Source: Gemmatimonadota bacterium (GTDB lineage: Bacteria; Latescibacterota; UBA2968). Taken from it: a DNA stretch of 21,451 bases. The DNA is taken from positions 39,872-61,322 of the forward strand of contig PAXL01000042.1 in NCBI GenBank assembly GCA_002714465.1, given 5' to 3'. The notes below the pieces were generated by a model. The model worked only from the letters and a program-made list of their open reading frames with translations. It ran no database searches and was not told the DNA's origin. The position numbers and the translations under genes are program-made. Shown here one piece after another: positions 7,474-14,373 of this stretch (within the stretch, counting starts at the first letter, position 1; each line of letters starts with the position of its first letter).

Positions 7474-8178
7474 ATGCCGGATCAAGTTACACAACAGGAC
7501 AGAGCAAAGAAACTGGCGGGGGAGCGAGCTGCAAACTTCGTCAAAGACGGCCAGATCGTAGGGCTTGGGACGGGTTCGACTGCCTTTTTTTCAATCGTGC
7601 GCCTCGGTGAAAGGATCCGTGAAGGACTCAGGATACAAGGGATTCCGACATCCGAAGCCTCACGCACGCTGGCGACCGAGCAGCAGATACCGTTGGTCGA
7701 CTTCCGAGACACGGTCTCCATCGATGTAACCATCGACGGAGCAGATGAGGTGGACTGTAAGTTCAACCTGATCAAGGGTGGCGGCGGAGCGTTATTGAGA
7801 GAGAAAATCGTTGCCCAAGCTACGGCTACACAGATCATCGTAGCCGATGATTCGAAGCTCAAAGAAAGGCTCGGGTCTTTCGCTCTGCCCGTCGAGGTCA
7901 CTCCCTTCGGCTGGCAGGCGACGGGCAGAAGAATCGAAGCTCTGGGTTGCGAGCCTGTCTTGAGGCAGACCGACGAGCGCCCCTTCACCACGGACAACGG
8001 CAATCTTATCCTCGACTGTCCATTCAGAGAAATCGTGGATCCGAACCAGCTAGAGCAGGATCTCAGATCGATCACCGGCGTCGTTGAATGCGGGCTTTTT
8101 GTTGGACTGACAGATAGGGTTATCATCGGGCAGGGCGACGGGACAATCCGTGAGCTCGACACGCCCGCAGCGTCATGA
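7474..8178 (+). CDS. rpiA: Ribose-5-phosphate isomerase A
   Basis: 234 residues, close to the usual RpiA length. It interconverts ribose-5-phosphate and ribulose-5-phosphate in the pentose-phosphate pathway. Motifs in order are G-L-G-T-G-S-T-A (30-37), D-G-A-D-E-V-D (88-94) and [11 protein letters not shown] (102-111), with Glu110 the probable catalytic base, and a C-terminal region with G-L-F and I-I-G. I chose the ATG at 7474 rather than the upstream in-frame TTG at 7438, which coincides with a -35 element and would add 12 non-homologous residues. sucD follows after 13 bp, so the two form an operon. Confidence 0.95.
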   Translation: MPDQVTQQDRAKKLAGERAANFVKDGQIVGLGTGSTAFFSIVRLGERIREGLRIQGIPTSEASRTLATEQQIPLVDFRDTVSIDVTIDGADEVDCKFNLIKGGGGALLREKIVAQATATQIIVADDSKLKERLGSFALPVEVTPFGWQATGRRIEALGCEPVLRQTDERPFTTDNGNLILDCPFREIVDPNQLEQDLRSITGVVECGLFVGLTDRVIIGQGDGTIRELDTPAAS

Positions 8179-8191
8179 AATTGGAGGCGAG

Positions 8192-9064
8192 ATGAGCATA
8201 CTCATCGATTCTGACACAAAGCTGATCGTGCAGGGCATCACCGGTGGTGAAGGAACGTTCCACACGCAGCAGATGCTGGAGTACGGGACGAACGTGGTCG
8301 GCGGCGTCACGCCGGGCAAGGGCGGTCAGAAGGCGGAGGGCGTCCCCGTTTTCAACACTGTATCGGAGGCTGTCGCCGCGACAGGCGCGAACGCTTCGGT
8401 CATTTTCGTTCCGGGCACCTTCGCCGCCGACGCGATCGTTGAGGCAGCCGACGCCGGTATCGCCTTGGTCGTGTGCATCAGCGAATATATCCCGGTCCTC
8501 CAGATGATTCGTGCCAAGCACTACCTCTCGACGGCCGGCACGCGTCTAGTAGGTCCCAACTGTCCTGGTGTCATAACGCCGGGAAAGTGCAAAATCGGGA
8601 TTATGCCCGGATCTATCCACCGGGAAGGCAGTGTAGGCGTGATCTCTCGAAGCGGGACGCTCACATACGAGGCAGTCCACCAGCTGAGCCACGTGGGCCT
8701 CGGACAATCGACCTGCGTGGGAATAGGCGGAGACCCTGTGAACGGAACCAACTTCACGGACTGCCTGAAGCTGTTCAGGGATGACAACCAGACCGAAGCG
8801 GTCGTCATGATCGGCGAAATCGGTGGTACGGCAGAAGAAGAGGCCGCTCACTACATCAAGGCAGAGTTCAATAAGCCGGTGGTTAGCTTTATTGCAGGAC
8901 AGACAGCTCCCCCGGGCCGCAGGATGGGACACGCCGGTGCCATCATCTCCGGTGGGCACGGAACCGCGGCGGAGAAGATGTCCGCTCTCGAGGAGGCCGG
9001 TATCCACGTCACGAAAAGCCCTGCGGACATTGGGGACGCCGTGGTATCGGCACTTAAGGAGTAA
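8192..9064 (+). CDS. sucD: Succinate-CoA ligase (ADP/GDP-forming), alpha subunit
   Basis: 290 residues, the normal SucD length. It forms the alpha subunit that binds CoA and carries the phosphohistidine intermediate in the TCA cycle. Visible are the CoA-binding Rossmann region ([12 protein letters not shown], 13-24), G-P-N-C-P-G (121-126), [10 protein letters not shown] (151-160), and G-H247-A-G-A-I with the active histidine. The ATG at 8192 has GGAGG at 8183-8187, 4 nt upstream; an in-frame upstream ATG at 8150 lies inside rpiA and adds non-homologous residues. The partner gene sucC is not in this window; usually it lies just upstream of sucD, and here rpiA takes that place. Confidence 0.96.
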   Translation: MSILIDSDTKLIVQGITGGEGTFHTQQMLEYGTNVVGGVTPGKGGQKAEGVPVFNTVSEAVAATGANASVIFVPGTFAADAIVEAADAGIALVVCISEYIPVLQMIRAKHYLSTAGTRLVGPNCPGVITPGKCKIGIMPGSIHREGSVGVISRSGTLTYEAVHQLSHVGLGQSTCVGIGGDPVNGTNFTDCLKLFRDDNQTEAVVMIGEIGGTAEEEAAHYIKAEFNKPVVSFIAGQTAPPGRRMGHAGAIISGGHGTAAEKMSALEEAGIHVTKSPADIGDAVVSALKE

Positions 9065-9181
9065 CCCAACGCCAGTACGTCAGACTACCCCATCCCGCCC
9101 TGACCGCCATCCATTTGCACCCAGCACGGACACCCCCTAAAGTCCCCAGACCATAGGCGTCCGGTAGCCCCCCAAAAAAAC

Positions 9182-9668
9182 GTTCGAATACTCGGCGAGC
9201 GCCCACGCGATGCGCCATGTATTTAAGCTGGTCGATCGCGTTGCGGCCACCTTGGCGACCATCGTTTTGACGAGAAAGAGCGGGACGGACAAGGAGGCCG
9301 TAGCCCCGGAGCTCCGAGACCACGGCAGCTGACTGGGCGAGCCCCCCGTTTGTTTACGTCAACTGCGCGGCGATCACCTCGGATCTGATCGAGACAGAGT
9401 TCTTCAACTACCAAAGAGGCGCTTTCACCGACGCCAAGATTTACAGGAAGGGCCTATTCGAGTTCGACAAGGTCGGTCTTGTGTCGCTCGAGCTTCAGAC
9501 AAAGCTGTTCAGAGATCTCAAAGGCAGCCGGCGACGAGGGTTTGCGCTCAAGGACGCTAGCAGATCTGGACGACTGGGTTACAGACAGCGCCCCGGAAAC
9601 TGCCGAAAACACCAGACGTGAAGCTGGCACGATCTTCGTTTGGGAGAGACAAGATAGGTGCTGAGGAT
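9182..9668 (+). pseudogene. Decayed NtrC-family sigma-54-dependent activator (AAA+ and Fis-type HTH remnants)
   Basis: No intact frame exists, but successive frames carry matches in the correct order. 9188-9208 reads I-L-G-E-R-P-R. 9210-9329 reads M-R-H-V-F-K-L-V-D-R-V-A ... S-G-T-D-K-E (a damaged Walker A, normally G-E-S-G-T-G-K-E), then a TGA at 9330. 9346-9540 in the next frame reads P-F-V-Y-V-N-C-A-A-I, then E-T-E-F-F-N, R-G-A-F-T-D-A (normally G-A-F-T-G-A), K-G-L-F-E-F and L-E-L-Q-T-K-L-F-R. 9557-9620 in a third frame reads L-A-D-L-D-D ... A-P-E-T-A-E-N, resembling the C-terminal Fis-like HTH, and 9627-9668 S-F-G-R-D-K-I-G resembles its recognition helix. The central AAA+ region and the receiver domain are missing. 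I infer at least three frameshifts, a stop and a large internal deletion. The AAA+ part is clear; the HTH part is less certain. Confidence 0.72.
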
Positions 9669-9843
9669 GGATCGCACCTTGACCAAGCACACACAAGTGC
9701 GCAAGAGAGACAACCCGATAAGCCAAGGGGCCTAGGTTCTCACACACGTATTTCCAACGGCCCAAGTGACGACAGGACCCGGGTGGGCCTATTCAGGATG
9801 GTCGGGAACAGTCGGGTGCCCCTAAGGCTAATCGGCCGCTTTT

Positions 9844-10707
9844 TTATCGTAGGATATCTTCCAGATACGACTTCGCCGCGAGCAGACCCTCCTTGTTTAG
9901 GTCTTCGCTGCCGCTGTAGCGATGATCCTCGAGTTCGATTGCCAGCGGACCATCGTATCCTAGCTCTTCCAGCCTTGCCACGACCCAGTTCCAGTCCACA
10001 TCTCCCCATCCGGGGATACAGTATCGCCACCAGCCCTCGCCGTAGCTGTAGCGATGACCAAAGCTCTGGCCAAGACACCCAAATTCGTACAACCCGTCGT
10101 CCAGGATCTCCGTATCCTTCGCGTGCACGTGCTTGACCCGATCACCGAACTCCATCAGGAGACGCTGATAGTCTACACCGATCCGAACGAAGTGTGAAGG
10201 ATCAAAGCAGATCCCGAAGTTCGGCGAGGGCACCGCATCGAACACGGCACGTAACGTCTCTGGAGTACAGCCCAGAAATGGATAAGTCGGGGCAGGTCCA
10301 GGGTAGGGTTCGATCGCCAGATGCACACCGGACTTCTCTGCCTGTGCGAGAATACTCGGATAAACCTTCTTCAAAATGTCGAAAGTTTCCGCCCGCGACT
10401 GTTTTCGATCATCCGGTGCCAGACACAGAAAGACGACGTTGCTTCCGAAAGCAGCCGTGTCGCGGATTCGCTTCTTCATCGCCGTAGAAGCCTTCCGCCG
10501 CTTCACGGTATCCTTGCTGAGGAGATTCCCACCCACACCCCAGTCGACCGTACCGATTTTGATCCCGATCTCGGCACATCGCTTCTTGAGCGCAGGCGTC
10601 ACCTCAGGCAGGTCAACCGAACCAAAGTCGTTCTTGGCCGCCCACCTAATCGTCGCGTCGACCCCGATCTCCCGAGTCATTGGAGGCATTCGCATCCCAA
10701 CGTGCAT
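9844..10707 (-). CDS. Sugar-phosphate isomerase/epimerase-like TIM-barrel protein (xylose isomerase-like/AP endonuclease 2 family)
   Basis: 287 residues covering a complete xylose-isomerase-like TIM barrel. Likely metal ligands are Glu133 (A-I-E-P-Y), Asp169 and His172 (C-F-D-P-S-H), His195 (H-V-H-A-K-D) and Glu258 (A-I-E-L-E-D-H), with I-P-G-W-G-D-V-D-W at 231-239. Such proteins (IolE/IolI, tagatose/ribulose epimerase types) isomerise or dehydrate sugars or inositol derivatives; the substrate cannot be read from the sequence. No signal peptide is evident, so it should be cytoplasmic. The ATG at 10705-10707 is preceded by a weak A-rich ribosome site (AAAGGGA) and a good promoter at 10756-10784. 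It is divergent from the NadD-like gene. Confidence 0.87.
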   Translation of the reverse strand: MHVGMRMPPMTREIGVDATIRWAAKNDFGSVDLPEVTPALKKRCAEIGIKIGTVDWGVGGNLLSKDTVKRRKASTAMKKRIRDTAAFGSNVVFLCLAPDDRKQSRAETFDILKKVYPSILAQAEKSGVHLAIEPYPGPAPTYPFLGCTPETLRAVFDAVPSPNFGICFDPSHFVRIGVDYQRLLMEFGDRVKHVHAKDTEILDDGLYEFGCLGQSFGHRYSYGEGWWRYCIPGWGDVDWNWVVARLEELGYDGPLAIELEDHRYSGSEDLNKEGLLAAKSYLEDILR

Positions 10708-10755
10708 TTCGATTTATCCCTTTATCTTTAGGCGTTATTGTGTCGAACGGCCGCA

Positions 10756-10784
10756 AGCATAGGCCGGGTGGTGGCTTGGGTCAA
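10756..10784 (-). promoter_or_regulatory. Promoter of the sugar-phosphate isomerase-like gene
   Basis: On the minus strand, TTGACC (10784-10779), a 17-bp spacer, then TATGCT (10761-10756). Expected transcription start is near 10749, giving a leader of about 40 nt. The -35 lies 9 bp from the -35 of the divergent NadD-like gene. Confidence 0.65.
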
Positions 10785-10793
10785 CACGAATCA

Positions 10794-10822
10794 TTGACCG
10801 GCACCCAGCCCGGGGCTACCAT
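10794..10822 (+). promoter_or_regulatory. Promoter of the NadD-like gene
   Basis: TTGACC (10794-10799), a 17-bp spacer, TACCAT (10817-10822). Only 9 nt follow before the ATG at 10832, and no Shine-Dalgarno is present, so the mRNA should be leaderless or nearly so. Confidence 0.55.
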
Positions 10823-10831
10823 TAAACCCTG

Positions 10832-11545
10832 ATGCAGATCAACACCAAAAAGCTCGATTCCTTCCGCTCGCTGATCCAGAGTATCGACCTCGAAGGCCCT
10901 CCCTCTGCCGCCTTCGTGGGGAGCCCCGTTGACTCCCCGGCCCGCTGTCTGGTCCTCGACGCAGCCTTCAATCCCCCAACGGTCGCACACTGGGGGCTGG
11001 CACGATCGGGGGCCCTGGCCTCAGGTGCGTCCCACGTGATCCTTCAGCTTTCCTGTAGCAATGTCGACAAGGGCATCATGGAAGCCAACCTCGCACAGAG
11101 GTTATATATGGTCGCCGCACTCGCGACTCTCAAGGAACAGACCTCGGTGACCGTTTGCAGTCATGCAAGGTTCATCGACAAAGCCAATGCGCTGGCCGCC
11201 CTAGACCGTCAGATCCAGCCGATCTTCGCGATCGGCTACGACACGCTCGTCCGTCTGTTCGACCCAAAGTATTACGAAGACATGGCCGGCGAACTCGAGA
11301 TCCTGTTCGAAAAAGCCGAGTTTGTAGTGGGAAACAGGGGAGATACAGACCAATCCGAAATGGATCGATACCTGGAGGATCGCACGGAGTATGGTGGGCG
11401 GATACACACGGTCACGCTCGACGCATCATTCTCCGATGTGTCGTCGTCGAACGTCCGTAGACGTTCAGGTCAAGGTGAGAATGTTCGGGCGCTCGTCCCC
11501 GAACCAGTTGCGGATCTGATCAAGGCTTTCGGGCTGTACACCTAA
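10832..11545 (+). CDS. Nucleotidyltransferase of the NadD/cytidylyltransferase-like superfamily
   Basis: 237 residues. The nucleotide-binding signature F46-N-P-P-T-x-A-H53 replaces the usual G-x-F-D-P-x-H-x-G-H, and S-S-S-N-V-R209 near the C-terminus corresponds to the I-S-S-T-x-V/I-R motif that binds triphosphate. G-Y-D-T-L-V-R-L (135-142) resembles the G-x-D-x-L segment of nicotinate/nicotinamide-nucleotide adenylyltransferases. Adenylyl transfer to a mononucleotide is the likely reaction. About 38 residues precede the first strand, longer than bacterial NadD, and the motif resembles eukaryotic-type or POF1-like members more than canonical NadD. I therefore withhold a gene symbol. It is convergent with aroQ, with a hairpin between them. 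Confidence 0.75.
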   Translation: MQINTKKLDSFRSLIQSIDLEGPPSAAFVGSPVDSPARCLVLDAAFNPPTVAHWGLARSGALASGASHVILQLSCSNVDKGIMEANLAQRLYMVAALATLKEQTSVTVCSHARFIDKANALAALDRQIQPIFAIGYDTLVRLFDPKYYEDMAGELEILFEKAEFVVGNRGDTDQSEMDRYLEDRTEYGGRIHTVTLDASFSDVSSSNVRRRSGQGENVRALVPEPVADLIKAFGLYT

Positions 11546-11547
11546 CA

Positions 11548-11573
11548 GGCCTGCGGTCTAACGACCGAAGGCC
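11548..11573. terminator. Bidirectional hairpin between convergent genes
   Basis: Left arm GGCCTGCGGTC (11548-11558), loop TAAC, right arm GACCGAAGGCC (11563-11573): 10 of 11 positions pair. It sits 3 bp past the stop of the NadD-like gene and 24 bp past the stop of aroQ on the other strand. No strong U-tract follows on either side. Confidence 0.6.
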
Positions 11574-11597
11574 CTCATCCCGCCCTGTCCGTTCTCG

Positions 11598-12044
11598 CTA
11601 CCCTTCAGCAACCTCATCGATATGAGCTGTGAGCATCTCCAACGCGGCCACATAGCCGCGCCACCTGAACCCGGCAACTAGCCCGAGAGCAACTGACGAG
11701 AAGCAGGAATGCCGCCTGAACTCCTCCCGTGCGTGGATGTTCGACAGGTGGACTTCGACCATCGGCAGCCCGCTGTCCTCTACCGCATCTCTGAGCGAGT
11801 AGCCAAAACCAGTAAGCCCGGCAGGGTTGAGGATGATGCCGTCGACCTCGTCTCGACACTGTTGGACCCAACCAACAAGGTCCCCCTCATGATTGGACTG
11901 ATGGAAGACAACCCTGCAGTCCAGTTCTGAAGCACGCTTCTCGATCCTATCGTGGATCTCGTCCATCGTGACAGCGCCATAATGTTCTGCCTTCCTCCGC
12001 CCGAGCATGTTGATGTTCGGGCCCTGCAGCACGAGTATCTTCAC
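11598..12044 (-). CDS. aroQ: Type II 3-dehydroquinate dehydratase, with altered active-site loop
   Basis: 148 residues, the typical AroQ size. It dehydrates 3-dehydroquinate in the shikimate pathway. Conserved are G8-P-N-I-N-M-L-G, Arg17, the catalytic Tyr22 (H-Y-G), Q-S-N-H-E-G (49-54), Asn73, Asp86, E97-V-H99-L-S-N and Arg110 in E-E-F-R-R-H-S. The loop usually reading G-G-L-T-H-T-S-V-A-L-R-D-A reads A-G-L-T-G79-F-G-Y-S-L-R-D-A, so the substrate-contacting histidine is absent. The start is GTG at 12042-12044, overlapping the accD stop as GTGA; GGGGAG lies 6 nt upstream. It is probably translated by coupling from accD. The family is certain; standard activity is likely but the loop change merits caution. 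Confidence 0.88.
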   Translation of the reverse strand: MKILVLQGPNINMLGRRKAEHYGAVTMDEIHDRIEKRASELDCRVVFHQSNHEGDLVGWVQQCRDEVDGIILNPAGLTGFGYSLRDAVEDSGLPMVEVHLSNIHAREEFRRHSCFSSVALGLVAGFRWRGYVAALEMLTAHIDEVAEG

Positions 12045-12919
12045 CTTAAGCTCCCCGTCGGTCTTGCGGCGGCGTCCATCAGAAGCCCCAACAGATCCGA
12101 CAGCGCCGTCCTCAGTTTCGGTCTCGGTACGACCAAGTCTACAAACCCGTTCTCCTGAACCATTTCCGCACGTTGTGCCCGCCTGAGCGCGGCTAGTTCC
12201 TCCTGACCAACCGAGCTTCCCGTGATCCGCTCACCCGTGAACCCGATCAAGGCGTTCGGCTCCGCGATGTTGATGTCTCCTATCAGTGCGTAGCTTGCGG
12301 ACACACCCGCCGTCGTCGGATCTGAAAGAACCGAGATATACGGTAATTTCGCATCGGCCAGACGCGTGAGCCTAGCGTTTATCTTCGCCATCTGCATCAG
12401 CGAGAGAGCCGCTTCCTGCATGCGAGCACCGCCTGACCGGCAGATCAGGATCATCGGCATCCGATCGGCGACGCAGCGATCGATCAGTCGGCAGATTCGT
12501 TCCCCTTCAGCCGACCCCAGAGAGGCGCCGACAAACCCGAACTCGTGGATCCCGATTCCAACGGAGCGTCCCTCAAGACGTCCAGTGCCTACGCTGACGG
12601 ATGCGTGCATACCGCTTCGCCTGCTGTGGGCGCGTATCCGGTCGCTGTATTTCTGCAAATCCACAAACCCCAAAGGGTCCGTCGATCGGACGTTCTCAGC
12701 GACTTCCTCGTAGCTCCCCTCATCCAGGATCAGGTCAAGGAACTGTTTATAGTGGATCCGGAAGTGGTGTTCGCATTGCGGGCACGTGCCATGGTTCTCC
12801 TCCAGATGCTTGCGGAGCACCATCTGGTGGCAACGATCGCACTTCACATAGAGATCTTCAGGCATCCCGCGCCTGACGACGGTTCTGATCCCGGATTTGA
12901 GCTTGTCGAACCAGTTCAT
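12041..12919 (-). CDS. accD: Acetyl-CoA carboxylase carboxyltransferase subunit beta
   Basis: 292 residues, close to other AccD proteins. With AccA it transfers carboxyl from biotin to acetyl-CoA, the first step of fatty-acid synthesis. The N-terminal zinc ribbon is complete (Cys27, Cys30, Cys46, Cys49). The crotonase-like domain shows R-S-G-G-A-R-M-Q-E, D-P-T-T-A-G-V-S-A-S-Y-A and A-L-I-G-F-T-G-E-R-I. The segment after that differs from the usual V-I-E-Q-T, reading T-G-S-S-V-G-Q-E-E, so the protein is a divergent member. The ATG at 12917-12919 has AGGA upstream and a promoter at 12954-12982. accD is followed by aroQ with a 4-bp overlap; accA is not in the window. Confidence 0.93.
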   Translation of the reverse strand: MNWFDKLKSGIRTVVRRGMPEDLYVKCDRCHQMVLRKHLEENHGTCPQCEHHFRIHYKQFLDLILDEGSYEEVAENVRSTDPLGFVDLQKYSDRIRAHSRRSGMHASVSVGTGRLEGRSVGIGIHEFGFVGASLGSAEGERICRLIDRCVADRMPMILICRSGGARMQEAALSLMQMAKINARLTRLADAKLPYISVLSDPTTAGVSASYALIGDINIAEPNALIGFTGERITGSSVGQEELAALRRAQRAEMVQENGFVDLVVPRPKLRTALSDLLGLLMDAAARPTGSLR

Positions 12920-12953
12920 GTCGATGTCCTAATAGCGGTTACAAGTGAGGCGA

Positions 12954-12982
12954 AATATACGGCTCGGCCCTACACCGGACAA
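12954..12982 (-). promoter_or_regulatory. accD-aroQ promoter
   Basis: On the minus strand, TTGTCC (12982-12977), a 17-bp spacer and TATATT (12959-12954). The predicted start near 12947 gives a leader of about 28 nt that includes an AGGA ribosome site. Confidence 0.65.
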
Positions 12983-13288
12983 GCTTCGATTCACAATCTG
13001 CTCATACAAGTAGTAGGTTCGGTCACGATCGGTCAGCTATTCGGCTGCCTAATCATGAAGGTCCGGTAAAAGTACCTCAACCATATGATTTTATGTGTTT
13101 TATAGCACAAAAAGGAATACCCCTCTGAATCTGTGTACAGTTAAAGAGTTAACCAAAACTCTAGTTTTTCTATTGACTCTCTATCAGTTCACTTATAGAT
13201 TTAATTCTGTTCGAATCAATAGTCTTATAGATTTCTGTCCTCAGTCCGCCCTGGGCCACCGGACAGAACCTATCTTGGGGGCCCCTTC
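12983..13288. promoter_or_regulatory. AT-rich intergenic region upstream of the LysR gene
   Basis: This stretch contains no gene. The part from about 13075 to 13240 is far more AT-rich than its surroundings. It holds a hairpin AGAGTT (13145-13150) / AACTCT (13157-13162) followed by TTTTT, a possible promoter TTGACT (13173-13178) with TAGATT at 13196-13201 (17-bp spacing), an inverted pair CTATTG / CAATAG, and the direct repeat CTTATAGATTT at 13192-13202 and 13224-13234, 32 bp apart (about three helical turns). A second TATCTT lies at 13271-13276. The layout suits binding and autoregulation by the LysR-type protein encoded next to it. Direct binding is inferred. Confidence 0.5.
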
Positions 13289-14221
13289 GTGCTCGTTGAA
13301 AGCCTAAAAGTCTTCTGTGACCTCGTAGAAACGCAAAGCTTCTCAAAAACGGCCGTACTGAACTCGGTCACCCAATCCGCCGTCAGCCAACAGCTCAAAA
13401 GCATCGAAAAGCGACAGGGCAAGCAGCTACTTGAGCGCGAGAAGCGTCGCCTAACGCTAACTGCCGAGGGTGAGATCTTCTATCGATACGCCAGAGAGAT
13501 CGTCCGACGCTTCGAGGAGATGCAACATCGGATACAGGCGCTCGGCGGTGTCGTCTCGGGTACAGTCCGACTGGCCGCGATCTACAGCGTCGGTATGCTT
13601 GAGCTAGCCCCCCACCTCAAGAGCTACATCAAGGCTTATCCGAAGGTGAACCTGCGCCTCCAGTATGATCAGGCGCAGAGGATCTACGACAATGTGGCCA
13701 GCAGCGAGATCGATCTCGGGATCGTGGCATACCCCAAACCGCAACGGAACGTCGATGTCCTAAAGTTCACCGAAGACGACATGGTCGTCGTGTCTAACCC
13801 CGATAGTGACCTGGCCAAGAACGCGAATATCGACCCGAAAGTTCTCGAAGAGTTTCCACTCATCCTTTTCACACCTGAAACACCGACCCGACGGGCGATC
13901 GACCGGTTCCTCAGAAAGCACAGTGTGCGGCCGAACGTAGTAATGGAGCTCGATCACATTGCGACGATCAAGCACGCAGTGGAGGTCGATATCGGTGTCT
14001 CGATCCTACCCAAGCTGTCCGTCCAGTATGAGCAGTCCTGGGGTACGCTGACCGCCACACCCTTCAACAACGATACGTTTGCACGGCCTGTAGGCATCAT
14101 ATACCGGAAGGGGAGGAGCTTCAGCCTTGCGACCCAGAAGCTGATTGAGATCCTCTCGAACGGGACACCCGAACTGATTCCCGAGAGCAACGAAGCGACC
14201 TCTGCTGCCGCAGCATCCTGA
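13289..14221 (+). CDS. LysR-family transcriptional regulator
   Basis: 310 residues. The N-terminal winged HTH at about 1-60 is typical (L-K-V-F-C-D-L-V-E-T-Q-S-F-S-K-T-A, then S-A-V-S-Q-Q-L-K-S-I-E). Residues about 90-295 form the two-lobed effector-binding domain (G-T-V-R-L-A-A, D-L-G-I-V-A-Y and G-V-S-I-L-P are recognisable). The tail is Ala/Ser-rich. The start is GTG at 13289. It is divergent from accD-aroQ and lies just upstream of the dsbD operon, so either could be its target. The effector is unknown; the general shape is nearer CysB/CbbR-like members than any I can name precisely. Confidence 0.92.
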   Translation: MLVESLKVFCDLVETQSFSKTAVLNSVTQSAVSQQLKSIEKRQGKQLLEREKRRLTLTAEGEIFYRYAREIVRRFEEMQHRIQALGGVVSGTVRLAAIYSVGMLELAPHLKSYIKAYPKVNLRLQYDQAQRIYDNVASSEIDLGIVAYPKPQRNVDVLKFTEDDMVVVSNPDSDLAKNANIDPKVLEEFPLILFTPETPTRRAIDRFLRKHSVRPNVVMELDHIATIKHAVEVDIGVSILPKLSVQYEQSWGTLTATPFNNDTFARPVGIIYRKGRSFSLATQKLIEILSNGTPELIPESNEATSAAAAS

Positions 14222-14373
14222 GTCGTCTGACGAGACTCGGCACGAACGCACCGGAAACTCAGGCGTTCATCCTTTGTCCAAAACCTTGAACAGTCCTCTC
14301 GGTTGCTGGCGAACCCTGAGATTGTGCTTGCCGGGCGTTTTCGTGCGGTCCCCCTATCGGAGGTCCACCCTCT

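Noticed and set aside
7482..8162. 226-codon open frame on the minus strand
   Set aside because: It lies antisense to rpiA, whose motifs are unambiguous, and is Ser/Pro-rich in the manner of shadow frames.
9825..9846. Possible intrinsic terminator with T6 near the isomerase gene's stop
   Set aside because: Only a 3-bp stem precedes the T-run on the plus strand, and the run overlaps the minus-strand stop codon.
9618..10136. 172-codon plus-strand frame after the pseudogene
   Set aside because: Its second half is antisense to the isomerase-like gene and low in protein-like character. Only its first residues fit the decayed HTH remnant.
12545..13069. 174-codon plus-strand frame opposite accD
   Set aside because: accD has its zinc ribbon and carboxyltransferase motifs in place; this frame has no recognisable content and runs into the intergenic region.
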